Source: Acidimicrobiia bacterium
GTDB lineage: Bacteria; Actinomycetota; Acidimicrobiia; Acidimicrobiales; Bin134
Assembly (NCBI GenBank): GCA_022825005.1
Contig: JAJDYU010000062.1
Span: 1-46,725 of the forward strand
Direction of reading: 5' to 3'
Length of the DNA stretch: 46,725 nucleotides
The position numbers were made by a program, and so were the translations under genes. Below are positions 22,251 to 30,811 of the stretch, in pieces; position 1 is the first letter of the stretch; every line of letters starts with the position of its first letter. The notes beneath the pieces were generated by a model that was given only the letters and a program-made list of their open reading frames with translations, was not told the origin of the DNA and did no database searches.

Positions 22251-23056
22251 ACCGCGACCTGTACCTGTATGAGGTGGTCGACGTCATCGGGCAGGGCCAG
22301 TACGACTACATGGAGCACCTGTGGCAAGACCCGGTGCTGCGCATGCCGGAGATGTTCGGGCTCCAGGGCGCGTTCTACGTCCTGGGCGCGGGCGGGGGGC
22401 GCTGGCCCCAGGTCATCAACATCTGGGACATCGGTTCAGAGGGCTGGAAGGGCCTGGCCAAGAACCTCGACCGGCTCAACCTGAAGCGGCGCAAGGCGTT
22501 CTACGGCGACTGGTGGGACGAGGCCGCCCAGTGGCGCTCCGGCGGGTTCGACCGGCTGTGCGGGGGCGTGCCCGGCAGCCCCAACACCACCGAGATCGCC
22601 GAGGCGGGCATCACCGGCACGCTGTTCGTGAACGAGATCCTCACCGTGCGGCCGGGCACGCCGCTGGAGTTTCTGGCCGCGGTGGTGCAGGAGCGGGTTC
22701 CCCTCATGGCCGACTACGGCCACCGCCCCACCGGGCTTTACGAGGTGCTCAACAACCAGCACGAGGTGGTGATGGTGTGGGCCGCCGACATCGCCTCCCA
22801 CGTCACCTACCGCCAGAACCGCGACACCACCCGGGGCCTGTGCGATGAGGGTGCCGCTGACGAGCGGATCACCGCCTGGGAGCAGCGGTCGGCCGAATAC
22901 GTGACCGGCGGCGACACCCACCTGATGACCCCGCTGCCCCGCACGGTGTACGGCCCCGACGACTGGGAGGACGCCAGCCTGGAGAATTGGCTGGCCGCCC
23001 AGGAATCGGCCGATCAGATGGCGTCTTCTCAGAAAGCAACCGAGAGCGATGGATAG
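22247..23056 (+). CDS. Two-repeat NIPSNAP-like (dimeric alpha/beta-barrel) protein
   Basis: A 269-residue protein with two related halves. Residues 3-75 (LYLYEVVDV, then MEHLWQDPVLRMPEM, then VINIWDIG) and about 125-200 (VNEILTVRPG, then VVQERVPLMADYG, then VVMVWAADIA) share the strand-helix-strand-strand order of a NIPSNAP/ferredoxin-like fold, so the protein looks like an internal duplication. I base this on pattern and not on a search. The start is ATG 22247; the frame is open from 22181, but those 22 residues do not fit. It overlaps the next SDR by 8 bases and diverges from the Rieske oxygenase. Role unknown, perhaps substrate or product handling. Confidence 0.7.
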   Translation: MNRDLYLYEVVDVIGQGQYDYMEHLWQDPVLRMPEMFGLQGAFYVLGAGGGRWPQVINIWDIGSEGWKGLAKNLDRLNLKRRKAFYGDWWDEAAQWRSGGFDRLCGGVPGSPNTTEIAEAGITGTLFVNEILTVRPGTPLEFLAAVVQERVPLMADYGHRPTGLYEVLNNQHEVVMVWAADIASHVTYRQNRDTTRGLCDEGAADERITAWEQRSAEYVTGGDTHLMTPLPRTVYGPDDWEDASLENWLAAQESADQMASSQKATESDG

Positions 23057-23810
23057 ATTCGACCTGACCGGAAAGGTGGCCCTCGTCACCGGGGCGTCTC
23101 GGGGAATCGGCCACGCTCTTTCTCTTGGTCTGGCCGAGGCCGGCGCCAAGATCGTGGCCGCCAGCCGCACGCTGGATGCCTGCCAGGCACTGGCCGACCA
23201 GATCACCGCCTCAGGCGGGGAGGCCATGGCTGCCGAGCTCGACGTCGGCCGGCTAGACCAGCATCAGCCGCTGCTCGAGGCTGCCGTGAGCCGCTTCGGC
23301 CGCCTCGACGTGCTGGTGAACAACGCCGGGGTGCTGCGCCCCCACCTCACCACCCGGGTCTCCCCCGAGGAATTGGACGACATCTTGGCGGTGAACCTGA
23401 AGGGGCCGCTGTTCTTGTCGCAGGCCGCGCTCGACCACTTGGCCGCCGACGGGGGCGGGTCGATCATCAACATCGGAGCGTTGGGCGCCTTCCAGCCCAT
23501 GGAGGGCATCGGGGCGTACTGCGCGGTGAAAGCGGCCATGGCCAACTGGACCACCACCATGGCCCGGGAGTGGGCCAGCCGGGGAGTGCGGGTGAACCTG
23601 CTGGTCCCCGGCCCGGTGGCCACCGACATGATCCTGCCCCGCGACCCCGACGCCCGAGCCCGCTTCGAGGACGAAGTAGCGGCTGAGACCATTTTCGGCC
23701 GCCTCGGCGTACCCGATGACCTTGTCGGCGCCGCGGTGTTCTTGGCCAGCGACGCCTCCGCGTTCATGAGCGGCCGGCCTGTCTTCGTCGACGGCGGCAT
23801 GCTGCGCTGA
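23049..23810 (+). CDS. SDR-family oxidoreductase lacking the usual active-site serine
   Basis: A 253-residue SDR. TGASRGIG at 14-21, NNAG at 91-94 and YCAVK (Tyr157, Lys161) are present. The position 13 before Tyr157, where the catalytic Ser normally stands, is Ala144 in NIGALGAF, with no nearby Ser or Thr to replace it. The enzyme may have low or altered activity, or use another residue. Its start overlaps the previous gene by 8 bases, so the two are one operon. It may act with the divergent Rieske oxygenase on the same compound; this is inference. Confidence 0.85.
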   Translation: MDRFDLTGKVALVTGASRGIGHALSLGLAEAGAKIVAASRTLDACQALADQITASGGEAMAAELDVGRLDQHQPLLEAAVSRFGRLDVLVNNAGVLRPHLTTRVSPEELDDILAVNLKGPLFLSQAALDHLAADGGGSIINIGALGAFQPMEGIGAYCAVKAAMANWTTTMAREWASRGVRVNLLVPGPVATDMILPRDPDARARFEDEVAAETIFGRLGVPDDLVGAAVFLASDASAFMSGRPVFVDGGMLR

Positions 23811-23886
23811 GCAGGCTGTTCAATCCCGCCCAATGCCCGTTGTAGGGCCCTTTGAAATGGTGCGCAACTCCCGCGCCGACACCGGG

Positions 23887-23892
23887 TAGGGT
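23887..23892 (+). promoter_or_regulatory. -10 box (TAGGGT) for leaderless rpe
   Basis: TAGGGT ends 6 bases before ATG 23899. Confidence 0.5.
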
Positions 23893-23898
23893 CGCGGC

Positions 23899-24582
23899 AT
23901 GGCCGCTGATTTGGCCCAACAGGCATTGATCGCGCCTTCAGTGCTGCCCGCTGATTTCGCCCGCTTGGGCGAGGAGTGCATCGGCTTGGAGAAAGCCGGG
24001 GCCGACCGGATCCACTGGGATGTGATGGACGGCCGGTTCGTGCCCAACCTCACCTTCGGCCCCGATGTGATCGCCTCGATCCGTCCCCTGGTGTCGCTGC
24101 CCTTCGAAGCCCATTTGATGGTGGAGGAACCCCATGAGCTGGCCCCCCGCTACGCCGAGGCCGGTTGCGAGCTGCTCACCGTCCACGTCGAGGCGTGTCC
24201 TCACCTGCACCGCACGCTGGGGGCCATCCGAGAGCTGGGCATGGACGCCGGTGTAGCTCTCAACCCGGCGACACCGGCTTCGGCCGTGGCCCATGTGCTG
24301 GACCTGTGCCGCCTGGTGCTGGTGATGACCGTCAACCCCGGATGGGGCGGCCAGTCGTACATCGCGGCAATGGAGTCCAAGGTGGCCGAGGTGCGGGCAA
24401 TGATCGACGAGGGCGGACACGACGTGGAGCTGGAGGTCGACGGCGGCATCGGCCGGTCCACCATCGGAGCCGCCGCCCAAGCTGGGGCGGGGGTGTTCGT
24501 GGCCGGCAGCGCGGTGTTTTCCCACGAACTGGGTTTCAACCACGCCATCGGCGAGTTGCGAGAAGCTGCCGCTCACTCCTGA
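23899..24582 (+). CDS. rpe: Ribulose-phosphate 3-epimerase
   Basis: A 227-residue TIM barrel. Family motifs are APSVLPADF, HWDVMDGRFVPNLTFGP, AHLMVE, MTVNPGWGGQ and EVDGGI, which give the metal-binding His and Asp residues and the phosphate loop. It interconverts ribulose-5-phosphate and xylulose-5-phosphate in the pentose phosphate pathway. A TAGGGT box 6 bases before ATG 23899 supports that start. Confidence 0.96.
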   Translation: MAADLAQQALIAPSVLPADFARLGEECIGLEKAGADRIHWDVMDGRFVPNLTFGPDVIASIRPLVSLPFEAHLMVEEPHELAPRYAEAGCELLTVHVEACPHLHRTLGAIRELGMDAGVALNPATPASAVAHVLDLCRLVLVMTVNPGWGGQSYIAAMESKVAEVRAMIDEGGHDVELEVDGGIGRSTIGAAAQAGAGVFVAGSAVFSHELGFNHAIGELREAAAHS

Positions 24583-24601
24583 CGGTGCCCGCCTGCTGAA
24601 G

Positions 24602-25099
24602 ATGCCAGGTGTTGCCCGCCGACGGCCGATCTCGGTTTCACTGGCCCTGCTCATTGGTGCCTCGATGCTGGGGTTTCTTGCTCTCAGCGCCTGCGGCGAT
24701 GACGGCCAGCCCAGCCTGGAGGGCTTCTGCGAGCGCCTCGAAACCGCGTTCGGGCCGGAGGGCGCGTTGGCCGCGGACTATTCCAAAGATCCTAGCGCCG
24801 CCAAAGCGGTCGTCGACGAGTTCGATGCCATTCGCCGGGTGTCGCCGCTGGAGATCGAGCCGTCGCTGGCGGTCATCATCGAAACTTCCAGCCTCGTCAT
24901 CGCGGCGTTCAGCGGTGCTGAGACCGCCGGGCTAGATGCAGAGCAGCTGGCCGCGAGCGGGGAAGCCGCAGCCGAGTTGAACCGCTACTCGGTGGAGCAG
25001 TGCGGCCTCGAACTGGATTGGGTCAGTCCCGTCGTCTTCATCGACCCCGATAGGGCCGACAGGATTCCCGGCGAGGTGAACCTGAACGTCCCGGGCTGA
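24602..25099 (+). CDS. Secreted lipoprotein of unknown function
   Basis: A 165-residue protein with a lipoprotein signal: a basic ARRRP start, a hydrophobic stretch (about 11-28) and the lipobox LSAC with Cys31 as the acylation site. The mature part is acidic and largely helical, with two further Cys residues (in EGFCERL and EQCGLEL) that could form a disulfide. I do not recognise the family. It follows rpe by 19 bases and is convergent with clpP. Confidence 0.7.
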   Translation: MPGVARRRPISVSLALLIGASMLGFLALSACGDDGQPSLEGFCERLETAFGPEGALAADYSKDPSAAKAVVDEFDAIRRVSPLEIEPSLAVIIETSSLVIAAFSGAETAGLDAEQLAASGEAAAELNRYSVEQCGLELDWVSPVVFIDPDRADRIPGEVNLNVPG

Positions 25100-25113
25100 C
25101 CGATGGCACAGAA

Positions 25114-25131
25114 AGGGCCGAATACAGCCCT
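25114..25131. terminator. Hairpin between convergent lipoprotein and clpP genes
   Basis: AGGGC (25114-25118) pairs with GCCCT (25127-25131) around an 8-base loop in a 30-base convergent gap. The stem is short and there is no T-run. Confidence 0.3.
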
Positions 25132-25720
25132 AGAGCATCTCGCCGCGTTTGACGATCACGTGGTCGATGATGCCGTACTGCTTGGCCTCTTCGGCGGTGA
25201 ACCAGCGGTCGCGGTCGGAGTCGGCCTCCACCTGCTCCACCGACTGGCCGGTGTGAGTGGCAATGCGCTCGGCCAGCAGCGACTTCACGTAGGCGTGCTG
25301 CTCGGCCTGGATGGCGATGTCGGCGGCCTGGCCCCGAACGCCGCCCGAGGGCTGGTGCATCATTATCCGAGCGTGGGGCAGGGCATAGCGCTTGCCCGGA
25401 GCTCCGGCGCACAGCAGGAACTGTCCCATCGAGGCGCCCAGTCCCATGCAGATGGTCCCCACGTCGGGGGTGATGAACTGCATGGTGTCGTAGATGGCCA
25501 TCCCCGATGTGACCGACCCGCCCGGGGAGTTGATGTAGAGCCAGATGTCCTTGTCGGAATCCTCGCCCTCCAGATACAAGAGCTGGGCGGTGATGTAGTT
25601 GGCGATGTCGTCGTTCACGTCGGTTCCGAGAAACACGATGCGATTCTTCAGAAGCCGGTTGTAGATCTCGAATGCGCCGCGCTCGGGGCTGCCCGGCTCG
25701 AACAAAACGGGTTCGGTCAT
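25130..25720 (-). CDS. clpP: ATP-dependent Clp protease proteolytic subunit
   Basis: A 196-residue serine protease. The catalytic triad is Ser97 in GLGASMGQ, His122 in MMHQPSGG and Asp171 in SDRDRW. It forms the tetradecameric barrel fed by ClpX or ClpC. ATG 25720 is preferred over GTG 25726 because TACGAT ends 7 bases upstream of it. Actinobacteria usually carry two adjacent clpP genes; only one is here, and no clpX follows, so the partner must lie elsewhere. Confidence 0.95.
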   Translation of the reverse strand: MTEPVLFEPGSPERGAFEIYNRLLKNRIVFLGTDVNDDIANYITAQLLYLEGEDSDKDIWLYINSPGGSVTSGMAIYDTMQFITPDVGTICMGLGASMGQFLLCAGAPGKRYALPHARIMMHQPSGGVRGQAADIAIQAEQHAYVKSLLAERIATHTGQSVEQVEADSDRDRWFTAEEAKQYGIIDHVIVKRGEML

Positions 25721-25727
25721 GGCCACA

Positions 25728-25733
25728 ATCGTA
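25728..25733 (-). promoter_or_regulatory. -10 box (TACGAT) for leaderless clpP
   Basis: TACGAT ends 7 bases before ATG 25720 on the minus strand. Confidence 0.5.
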
Positions 25734-25783
25734 CCGGCCCGCTAGTGCGTCTCGGCCACCCGATCCACCGGCAAGTCAAATAG

Positions 25784-25868
25784 TGCGCCAGGTGGGATTT
25801 GAACCCACACGGGCTTGCGCCCACAGGGACCTAAACCCTGCGCGTCTGCCAAATTCCGCCACTGGCGC
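25784..25868 (-). tRNA. tRNA-Leu, anticodon UAG
   Basis: An 85-base class II tRNA on the minus strand. GCGCCAG (25868-25862) pairs with CTGGCGC (25791-25785), followed by discriminator A. The anticodon arm CAGGG-TTTAGGT-CCCTG carries TAG; a long variable arm (GGGC-GCAA-GCCC) and T-arm GTGGG-TTCAAAT-CCCAC follow. CCA is not encoded. All arms fit tRNA-Leu. Confidence 0.96.
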
Positions 25869-25886
25869 GTAGCTCGATGGTTCAGG

Positions 25887-26479
25887 CTACAGGCCCAGTT
25901 GGGCGGCCAAGGACCGAAAAGCCCGGCCTCGATGGGAGATTGAGTTCTTCTCGTCGGGCGACATCTCGGCGAAAGTGCGCCCGTCTCCCCCGTCGGGGAC
26001 GAATACCGGGTCGTAGCCGAATCCCCCATGTCCACGGGACGCGGCGGCGATGACACCCGACATCATGCCCTCGGCCAGCAGCTCGCGGCCGTCGGGGAAC
26101 ACCACCACTGCCATCGTGCGGAAACGGGCCGACCGGTCGGCTGCCCCCTCAAGCTCTTCCAGCAGCCGGGCCCGGTTATCGACGTCACTGGCGTGCTCGC
26201 CGGCATAGCGGGCCGAACGCACGCCTGGCGCTCCTCCCAGAGCGCCTACCTCAAGGCCGGTGTCGTCGGCTACTGCGGCCAGTCCGGTGTGCCCGCACAC
26301 CGCGGCCGCCTTGAGGCGGGCGTTGGCCTCCAGGGTGTCGCCGTCCTCGATCACTTCGCCCAGATCGGCCGGCCGGGGCAGCAGTTCAACCGCCGACCCC
26401 AAGATGGCGGCGATCTCAGTCAGCTTGTGGGGATTGGCGGTGGCCGCCACCAATCGCGGTCGCTCACCGGAGGCAAGGC

Positions 26480-26483
<4 letters not shown>
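25887..26483 (-). CDS. rdgB: XTP/dITP diphosphatase (non-canonical purine NTP pyrophosphatase)
   Basis: A 198-residue RdgB/Ham1 enzyme. Motifs are [11 protein letters not shown] at the N-terminus, [23 protein letters not shown] in the middle and GFGYDPVF near the C-terminus. It hydrolyses XTP and dITP to keep them out of nucleic acids. I place the start at TTG 26483, overlapping the rph stop; the frame is open further upstream only because it runs inside rph. GTG 26453 is an alternative that would trim ten residues. The rph-rdgB pair is a common arrangement. Confidence 0.9.
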
Positions 26484-27211
<728 letters not shown>

Positions 27212-27299
27212 CGTTGACCTGCTCTCATTGGACACGCCTCAATTCTTGGTTCTTCCCGGCTGTTTCGACCACTGGGGCACCATACAAGAGCCTAAAGAG

Positions 27300-27338
27300 G
27301 AACGGCCTCGACTCTGGCGGGATGAGTCGAGGCCGTTC
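27300..27338. terminator. 15-bp hairpin between cysM and rph
   Basis: GAACGGCCTCGACTC (27300-27314) and its perfect complement (27324-27338) enclose a 9-base loop. It lies in the 250-base gap after cysM on the minus strand, where the following bases are CTCTTTAG, a weak U-tract. It probably terminates cysM transcription ahead of rph. Confidence 0.6.
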
Positions 27339-27340
27339 GG

Positions 27341-27357
27341 CTGGAGCTGTGCTCCAG
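27341..27357. repeat. Second hairpin beside the cysM terminator
   Basis: CTGGAGC, TGT, GCTCCAG form a perfect 7-bp stem with a 3-base loop two bases from the larger hairpin. Further along, GTGCT-TAT-AGCAC at 27400-27412 is another small perfect palindrome in the same gap. I see no gene in 27212-27461; a 75-codon open frame across it has no family resemblance. Confidence 0.5.
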
Positions 27358-27461
27358 CGTGGTGGTGTGGTTTGGGTATGGGAATCGTAGCAGCGCGGGG
27401 TGCTTATAGCACATCAAGGACCACAAAACCTGTCTCGATGGAATTTTTTTCCAAGCTGCTT

Positions 27462-28412
27462 TCAGAAGTAGATGATCGACTCGGCTCGAGCGGTCACCTG
27501 GTCTATTGGGTCGGTCCACGCGCCGGTGGACAGGTACTTCCAGCCGCCGTCGGCCGAAACCACCACCACCGCGCCCTCGTCAACTCGCTCGGCCACTCGA
27601 GCGGCCCCGGCCAGTGCTGCCCCGGTGGAAATGCCGGCGAAGATGCCGGCCTCCTCAGACAGCCGCCGGGTCCACTCGATCGACTCCCGGGGCCGCACGA
27701 TGCGCTTGCCGTCCAAGAGCTGGTCGCCGCCCCATTTCTCATAGACCGGGGGGATGAACCCGTCGTCCAGGCTGCGCAGGCCGTCCACCATCTCCCCGGC
27801 GGGGGGCTCCACGGCCAGCACCTGCACCGTGGGCTTGCGCTCTTTGAGATAGGCGCCCACACCCATCAAGGTGCCACTGGTACCCAGCCCTGACACGAAG
27901 TGGGTGATCTCGGGACAGTCGGCGTAGATCTCCGGGCCGGTGGTGTTGTAGTGGGCCCGGGGGTTGGCCTCATTGCCGTACTGGTAGAGGAACGCCCATT
28001 CGGGGTTGTCGTCGGCCAGCCTCTGGGCCATGCGGACGGCCCCGTTGGACCCCTCGGCCCCCGGCGACCAGATGATCTCCGCCCCGAACACCTCCAGGAG
28101 CTGGCGGCGCTCGGCTGAGACGTTCTCGGGCATGACGATCTTGATGGGATAGCCCCGGAGTCGGGCGATCATGGCCAAGGCGATCCCGGTGTTTCCCGAC
28201 GACGGCTCGATGATGGTGCGGCCCGGTTCCAGGGTCCCGTCGGCCTCGGCCTCGAGGATCATCTCGCGCGCCACCCGGTCTTTGACCGACCCCGCTGGGT
28301 TCACCCCTTCTAGCTTGACGTGGATGGCCACCGACGGGTTTGGCGACAGCACACTGACGTCGACCATGGGGGTGTTCCCGATCAGATCGATCACCGATTT
28401 GTGCGCGGCCAC
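27462..28412 (-). CDS. cysM: CysM-type cysteine synthase (O-phosphoserine/CysO-dependent class)
   Basis: A 316-residue PLP fold-type II enzyme. Lys44 in GSVKDR is the PLP lysine, EPSSGNTGIALAM the substrate loop, and GLGTSGTLMG the phosphate-binding loop. MPENVSAERRQLLE, LYQYGNEANPRAHY, GIFAGISTG and GWKYLSTGAW closely resemble Mycobacterium CysM, which uses O-phosphoserine and the thiocarboxylated carrier CysO. It starts at GTG 28412, 22 bases after the stop of mec, so both are one transcript. No cysO gene lies between them. It could alternatively be a sulfide-dependent cysteine synthase. Confidence 0.88.
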   Translation of the reverse strand: MAAHKSVIDLIGNTPMVDVSVLSPNPSVAIHVKLEGVNPAGSVKDRVAREMILEAEADGTLEPGRTIIEPSSGNTGIALAMIARLRGYPIKIVMPENVSAERRQLLEVFGAEIIWSPGAEGSNGAVRMAQRLADDNPEWAFLYQYGNEANPRAHYNTTGPEIYADCPEITHFVSGLGTSGTLMGVGAYLKERKPTVQVLAVEPPAGEMVDGLRSLDDGFIPPVYEKWGGDQLLDGKRIVRPRESIEWTRRLSEEAGIFAGISTGAALAGAARVAERVDEGAVVVVSADGGWKYLSTGAWTDPIDQVTARAESIIYF

Positions 28413-28434
28413 GGGCCTCAGATTACCCGGATGC

Positions 28435-28851
28435 CTACCCCTCGACGGCTACCGGTTCCTCGGAAATGGCCCCGTCGACGATCCGGTAGCAGCGCAGCGC
28501 GGGCTCAGGATCCTTCAACGACACGATCACATAGAGCAGTGCTCCGAAGGGATCGAAGGCCGAGGCATCGCGCACATCAGTAGGCGATGGATAGGCGGTG
28601 GTGTGGGTGTGAGAGTGCATCACCGCCACCAGAGCAAGCCCCTCGTCGTCGGCGGTCTGTTCCACCTGGAGGTACTCGGCATCATCCAGCCGGTAGATCT
28701 GGCTGGACTCCGCCGCATTGCGCACCGGAAAGAACCGATCGGCCACCTCTCCCCCCGCCGGAGCCGCCAAGAGTCCACACGCCTCATTGGGCAGCCCCGC
28801 CAACGCATGGGCGATGACCTCCGAGTAGACCTCGTCGCTCAACCGCAGCAC
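28435..28851 (-). CDS. mec: Mec-type JAMM metalloprotease (CysO-cysteine hydrolase-like)
   Basis: A 138-residue JAB/MPN protease. Glu23 in PNEACG and the zinc motif HSHTHTTAYPSPTD (His79, His81, Ser89, Asp92) complete the JAMM signature. In Mycobacterium, Mec releases cysteine from the CysO carrier after CysM has built it. GTG 28851 is preceded at 6 bases by a TAGGGT box, so the transcript is probably leaderless. Adjacent to cysM but without cysO. Confidence 0.9.
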   Translation of the reverse strand: MLRLSDEVYSEVIAHALAGLPNEACGLLAAPAGGEVADRFFPVRNAAESSQIYRLDDAEYLQVEQTADDEGLALVAVMHSHTHTTAYPSPTDVRDASAFDPFGALLYVIVSLKDPEPALRCYRIVDGAISEEPVAVEG

Positions 28852-28857
28852 CGGCCC

Positions 28858-28863
28858 ACCCTA
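28858..28863 (-). promoter_or_regulatory. -10 box (TAGGGT) for the leaderless mec-cysM operon
   Basis: TAGGGT ends 6 bases before GTG 28851 on the minus strand. Confidence 0.5.
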
Positions 28864-28878
28864 CCCTTCCTCTGATTC

Positions 28879-29583
28879 CTATCGACCGCCTCTTGCATTC
28901 AAGCGCTCGTCGGGAGTATGGCCTGAGAGGGCGGCGATAGCGGCTGGTGGACGGGCCTCGCCGGTGAAGTCGGCGGCCGCACTCGGAGTGTCGAAACGGG
29001 TGGTAATGGGCACTACGCCCGCCCACCATGGGCCGGCGATGTCCTCGGGCTCGTCGACGGGGTCCCCGCTGCGGACCTTGGCCGACGCCTCAGACAGCGA
29101 CACCTCCAGCACCAGCGTCTTTCGCAGGTCTGACGAGGACGGTGGCCGACCGCTGTCCCAGTTCTCAACCACATGGTCAGTCACCAGTTTGAGGGCGTAG
29201 CCCTTGCGCTCATCCTCGTCGACGCGCCGGGCTGTTCCCCTGATCACCGCCGAGCGGTAGTTCATCGAGTTGTGGAAGGGCGTCCGGGCCATTACCAACC
29301 CGTCCAAACAGGTCACGGTGACGCAAATCTCCTGACCGGCCCCGGTGCCAAGCAGGTGGTTGGCCACCGCGCCGTGAAGAAAGAGGCATTCGCCGTCATG
29401 CCCGTAGGCCATGGGCAGCACCAGCGGCCCATCGGAAGTGAACACCCCCACATGGGCGATCAACCCAGCATCGAGTATGCCCAACACCTCCTCCTTGCCA
29501 TACTGGGCCCGCCCGGCCCCCCTGCGCACCTTGACACGCTCCGAGGGTGCCCCTGCTTCGCCATCCATTTCTGACTCACCCAT
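28879..29583 (-). CDS. Pyridoxamine 5'-phosphate oxidase-like flavin/F420-binding protein
   Basis: A 234-residue protein with the split-barrel fold: AHVGVFTSDGPLVLPMAYGHDGECLFLHGAVAN, then VTCLDGLVMARTPFHNSMNYRSAVIRGTAR, which is the pattern of the PNPOx-like nitroimidazole-resistance (NimA/ MSMEG) type. The ligand, whether FMN, F420 or haem, cannot be told. ATG 29583 is chosen; TAGTTT ends 8 bases upstream. Met at 29568 is an alternative. It diverges from thpR with a 19-base gap. Confidence 0.8.
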   Translation of the reverse strand: MGESEMDGEAGAPSERVKVRRGAGRAQYGKEEVLGILDAGLIAHVGVFTSDGPLVLPMAYGHDGECLFLHGAVANHLLGTGAGQEICVTVTCLDGLVMARTPFHNSMNYRSAVIRGTARRVDEDERKGYALKLVTDHVVENWDSGRPPSSSDLRKTLVLEVSLSEASAKVRSGDPVDEPEDIAGPWWAGVVPITTRFDTPSAAADFTGEARPPAAIAALSGHTPDERLNARGGR

Positions 29584-29591
29584 AGCCTGCG

Positions 29592-29597
29592 AAACTA
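29592..29597 (-). promoter_or_regulatory. -10 box (TAGTTT) for the PNPOx-like gene
   Basis: TAGTTT ends 8 bases before ATG 29583 on the minus strand, close to the leaderless pattern. Confidence 0.4.
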
Positions 29598-29602
29598 TCG
29601 GG

Positions 29603-30106
29603 GTGGCGCGGCTGTTCTTGGCTGTATTTCCGCCGGTGGACGTCGTTGAGCGGCTAGACGAGTTGGAGCGGCCGGATGTGGAGGGGTTGCGGTGGACGAA
29701 GAGGGAGCAGTGGCACATCACGCTGAGGTTTTTCGGGGAGGCGGAGCAGGGCAATGTGGAGGACAGCATGCAGGGGCTTCGGGGGACGGCTACCACCGTG
29801 CTGCTCGGGCCGGCTAGCAGGTGGCTAGGGGGGCGGGTGCTGGCGCTGCCCGCAGACGGGCTAGACGATTTGGCCGCCGAAGTGCGAGCCCGGACTGAGA
29901 CCATTGGCCAGGCCCCCGGACGCCCGAACTTCACGGGGCACCTGACGTTGGCTCGGACCCGAAAGCGACTAGCCGGTGCGGTGGTCGGGCTTCCCTTCGA
30001 CGCTCAATTCAGAGCCACAGAACTGTGGCTGGTGTCCAGCCAGCTCCACCCCGATGGCGCCCGCTACACCAAGCTGAGCCATTGGCCGCTGGGGGAAGCG
30101 AGCTGA
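29603..30106 (+). CDS. thpR: RNA 2',3'-cyclic phosphodiesterase (2'-5' RNA ligase family)
   Basis: A 167-residue 2H phosphoesterase. The two HxT motifs are WHITLRFFG and GHLTLAR, spaced as in ThpR/LigT. The family acts on 2',3'-cyclic phosphate RNA ends. The start is GTG 29603, giving MARLFLAVFPP at the N-terminus; the frame is open to 29411 only antisense to the PNPOx-like gene. Confidence 0.9.
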   Translation: MARLFLAVFPPVDVVERLDELERPDVEGLRWTKREQWHITLRFFGEAEQGNVEDSMQGLRGTATTVLLGPASRWLGGRVLALPADGLDDLAAEVRARTETIGQAPGRPNFTGHLTLARTRKRLAGAVVGLPFDAQFRATELWLVSSQLHPDGARYTKLSHWPLGEAS

Positions 30107-30118
30107 CCAGGAACCCGC

Positions 30119-30760
30119 TCAAGAATCCTCTACTAGGGGGACAAACCTCACGGGGCAGAAAGGCTCGGAGGTGGTCTCTTCACCGGTTCGTCGGACCAGG
30201 GTCAGGTTCTGGGTGAAGGAGGGCGGTCCGACAGGGATGACCAGTCGCCCGCCGTCGGCGAGCTGGTCGATGAGCGCCGACGGGATGCTGGAGGATGCCG
30301 CGGTGACCACCACGGCGTCATAGGGGGCGCCGGGCGGGTGGCCCTGCGACCCGTCGGCGCACACCACGGTGGCGTTGGCATACCCCAGCTCGGCCAGGAC
30401 TCTGGCCGCCGCGTCGGCCAGATTCCGGTGGCGCTCCACCGTGACCACCGAGGATCCCAGCTCGGCCAACACCGCCGCCCCATAGCCCGATCCGGTGCCC
30501 ACCTCCAGCACTCGGTGGTCCGGCTCTACGGCCGCGGCCTCGGCCATGAGAGCCACGATGTAGGGCTGGGAGATGGTCTGGCCTGCCCCAATGGGCAGGG
30601 GGTGATCCTTGTAGGCGTCTTTGGCAAGCGTCCGGGACACGAACCGATGACGGGGAACCGTCCTCATGGCCTCCAGAACCTGAGGGTCGCGAACCCCCCG
30701 CCCCTCGATCTGGCGGCGCACCATGGCCAGCCGCCGGTCTCGGTGCCGGTCTTGGCCCAT
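30119..30760 (-). CDS. pcm: Protein-L-isoaspartate O-methyltransferase
   Basis: A 213-residue SAM methyltransferase. GAGQTISQPYIVALM and VLEVGTGSGYGAAVLAEL are the two family signatures; VVCADGSQG and YDAVVVTAA complete the SAM fold. It methylates isoaspartate in aged proteins to allow repair. ATG 30760 is preferred over TTG 30766. Convergent with thpR. Confidence 0.93.
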   Translation of the reverse strand: MGQDRHRDRRLAMVRRQIEGRGVRDPQVLEAMRTVPRHRFVSRTLAKDAYKDHPLPIGAGQTISQPYIVALMAEAAAVEPDHRVLEVGTGSGYGAAVLAELGSSVVTVERHRNLADAAARVLAELGYANATVVCADGSQGHPPGAPYDAVVVTAASSSIPSALIDQLADGGRLVIPVGPPSFTQNLTLVRRTGEETTSEPFCPVRFVPLVEDS

Positions 30761-30811
30761 GCCCAATGATGCTTCAATCGCCCCTTCTAAGGGGCAGAAA
30801 ATGCCCTTGCT

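Noticed and set aside
27292..27519. A 75-codon minus-strand frame in the cysM-rph gap
   Set aside because: It overlaps the cysM end and the hairpins, has no recognisable domain and poor composition.
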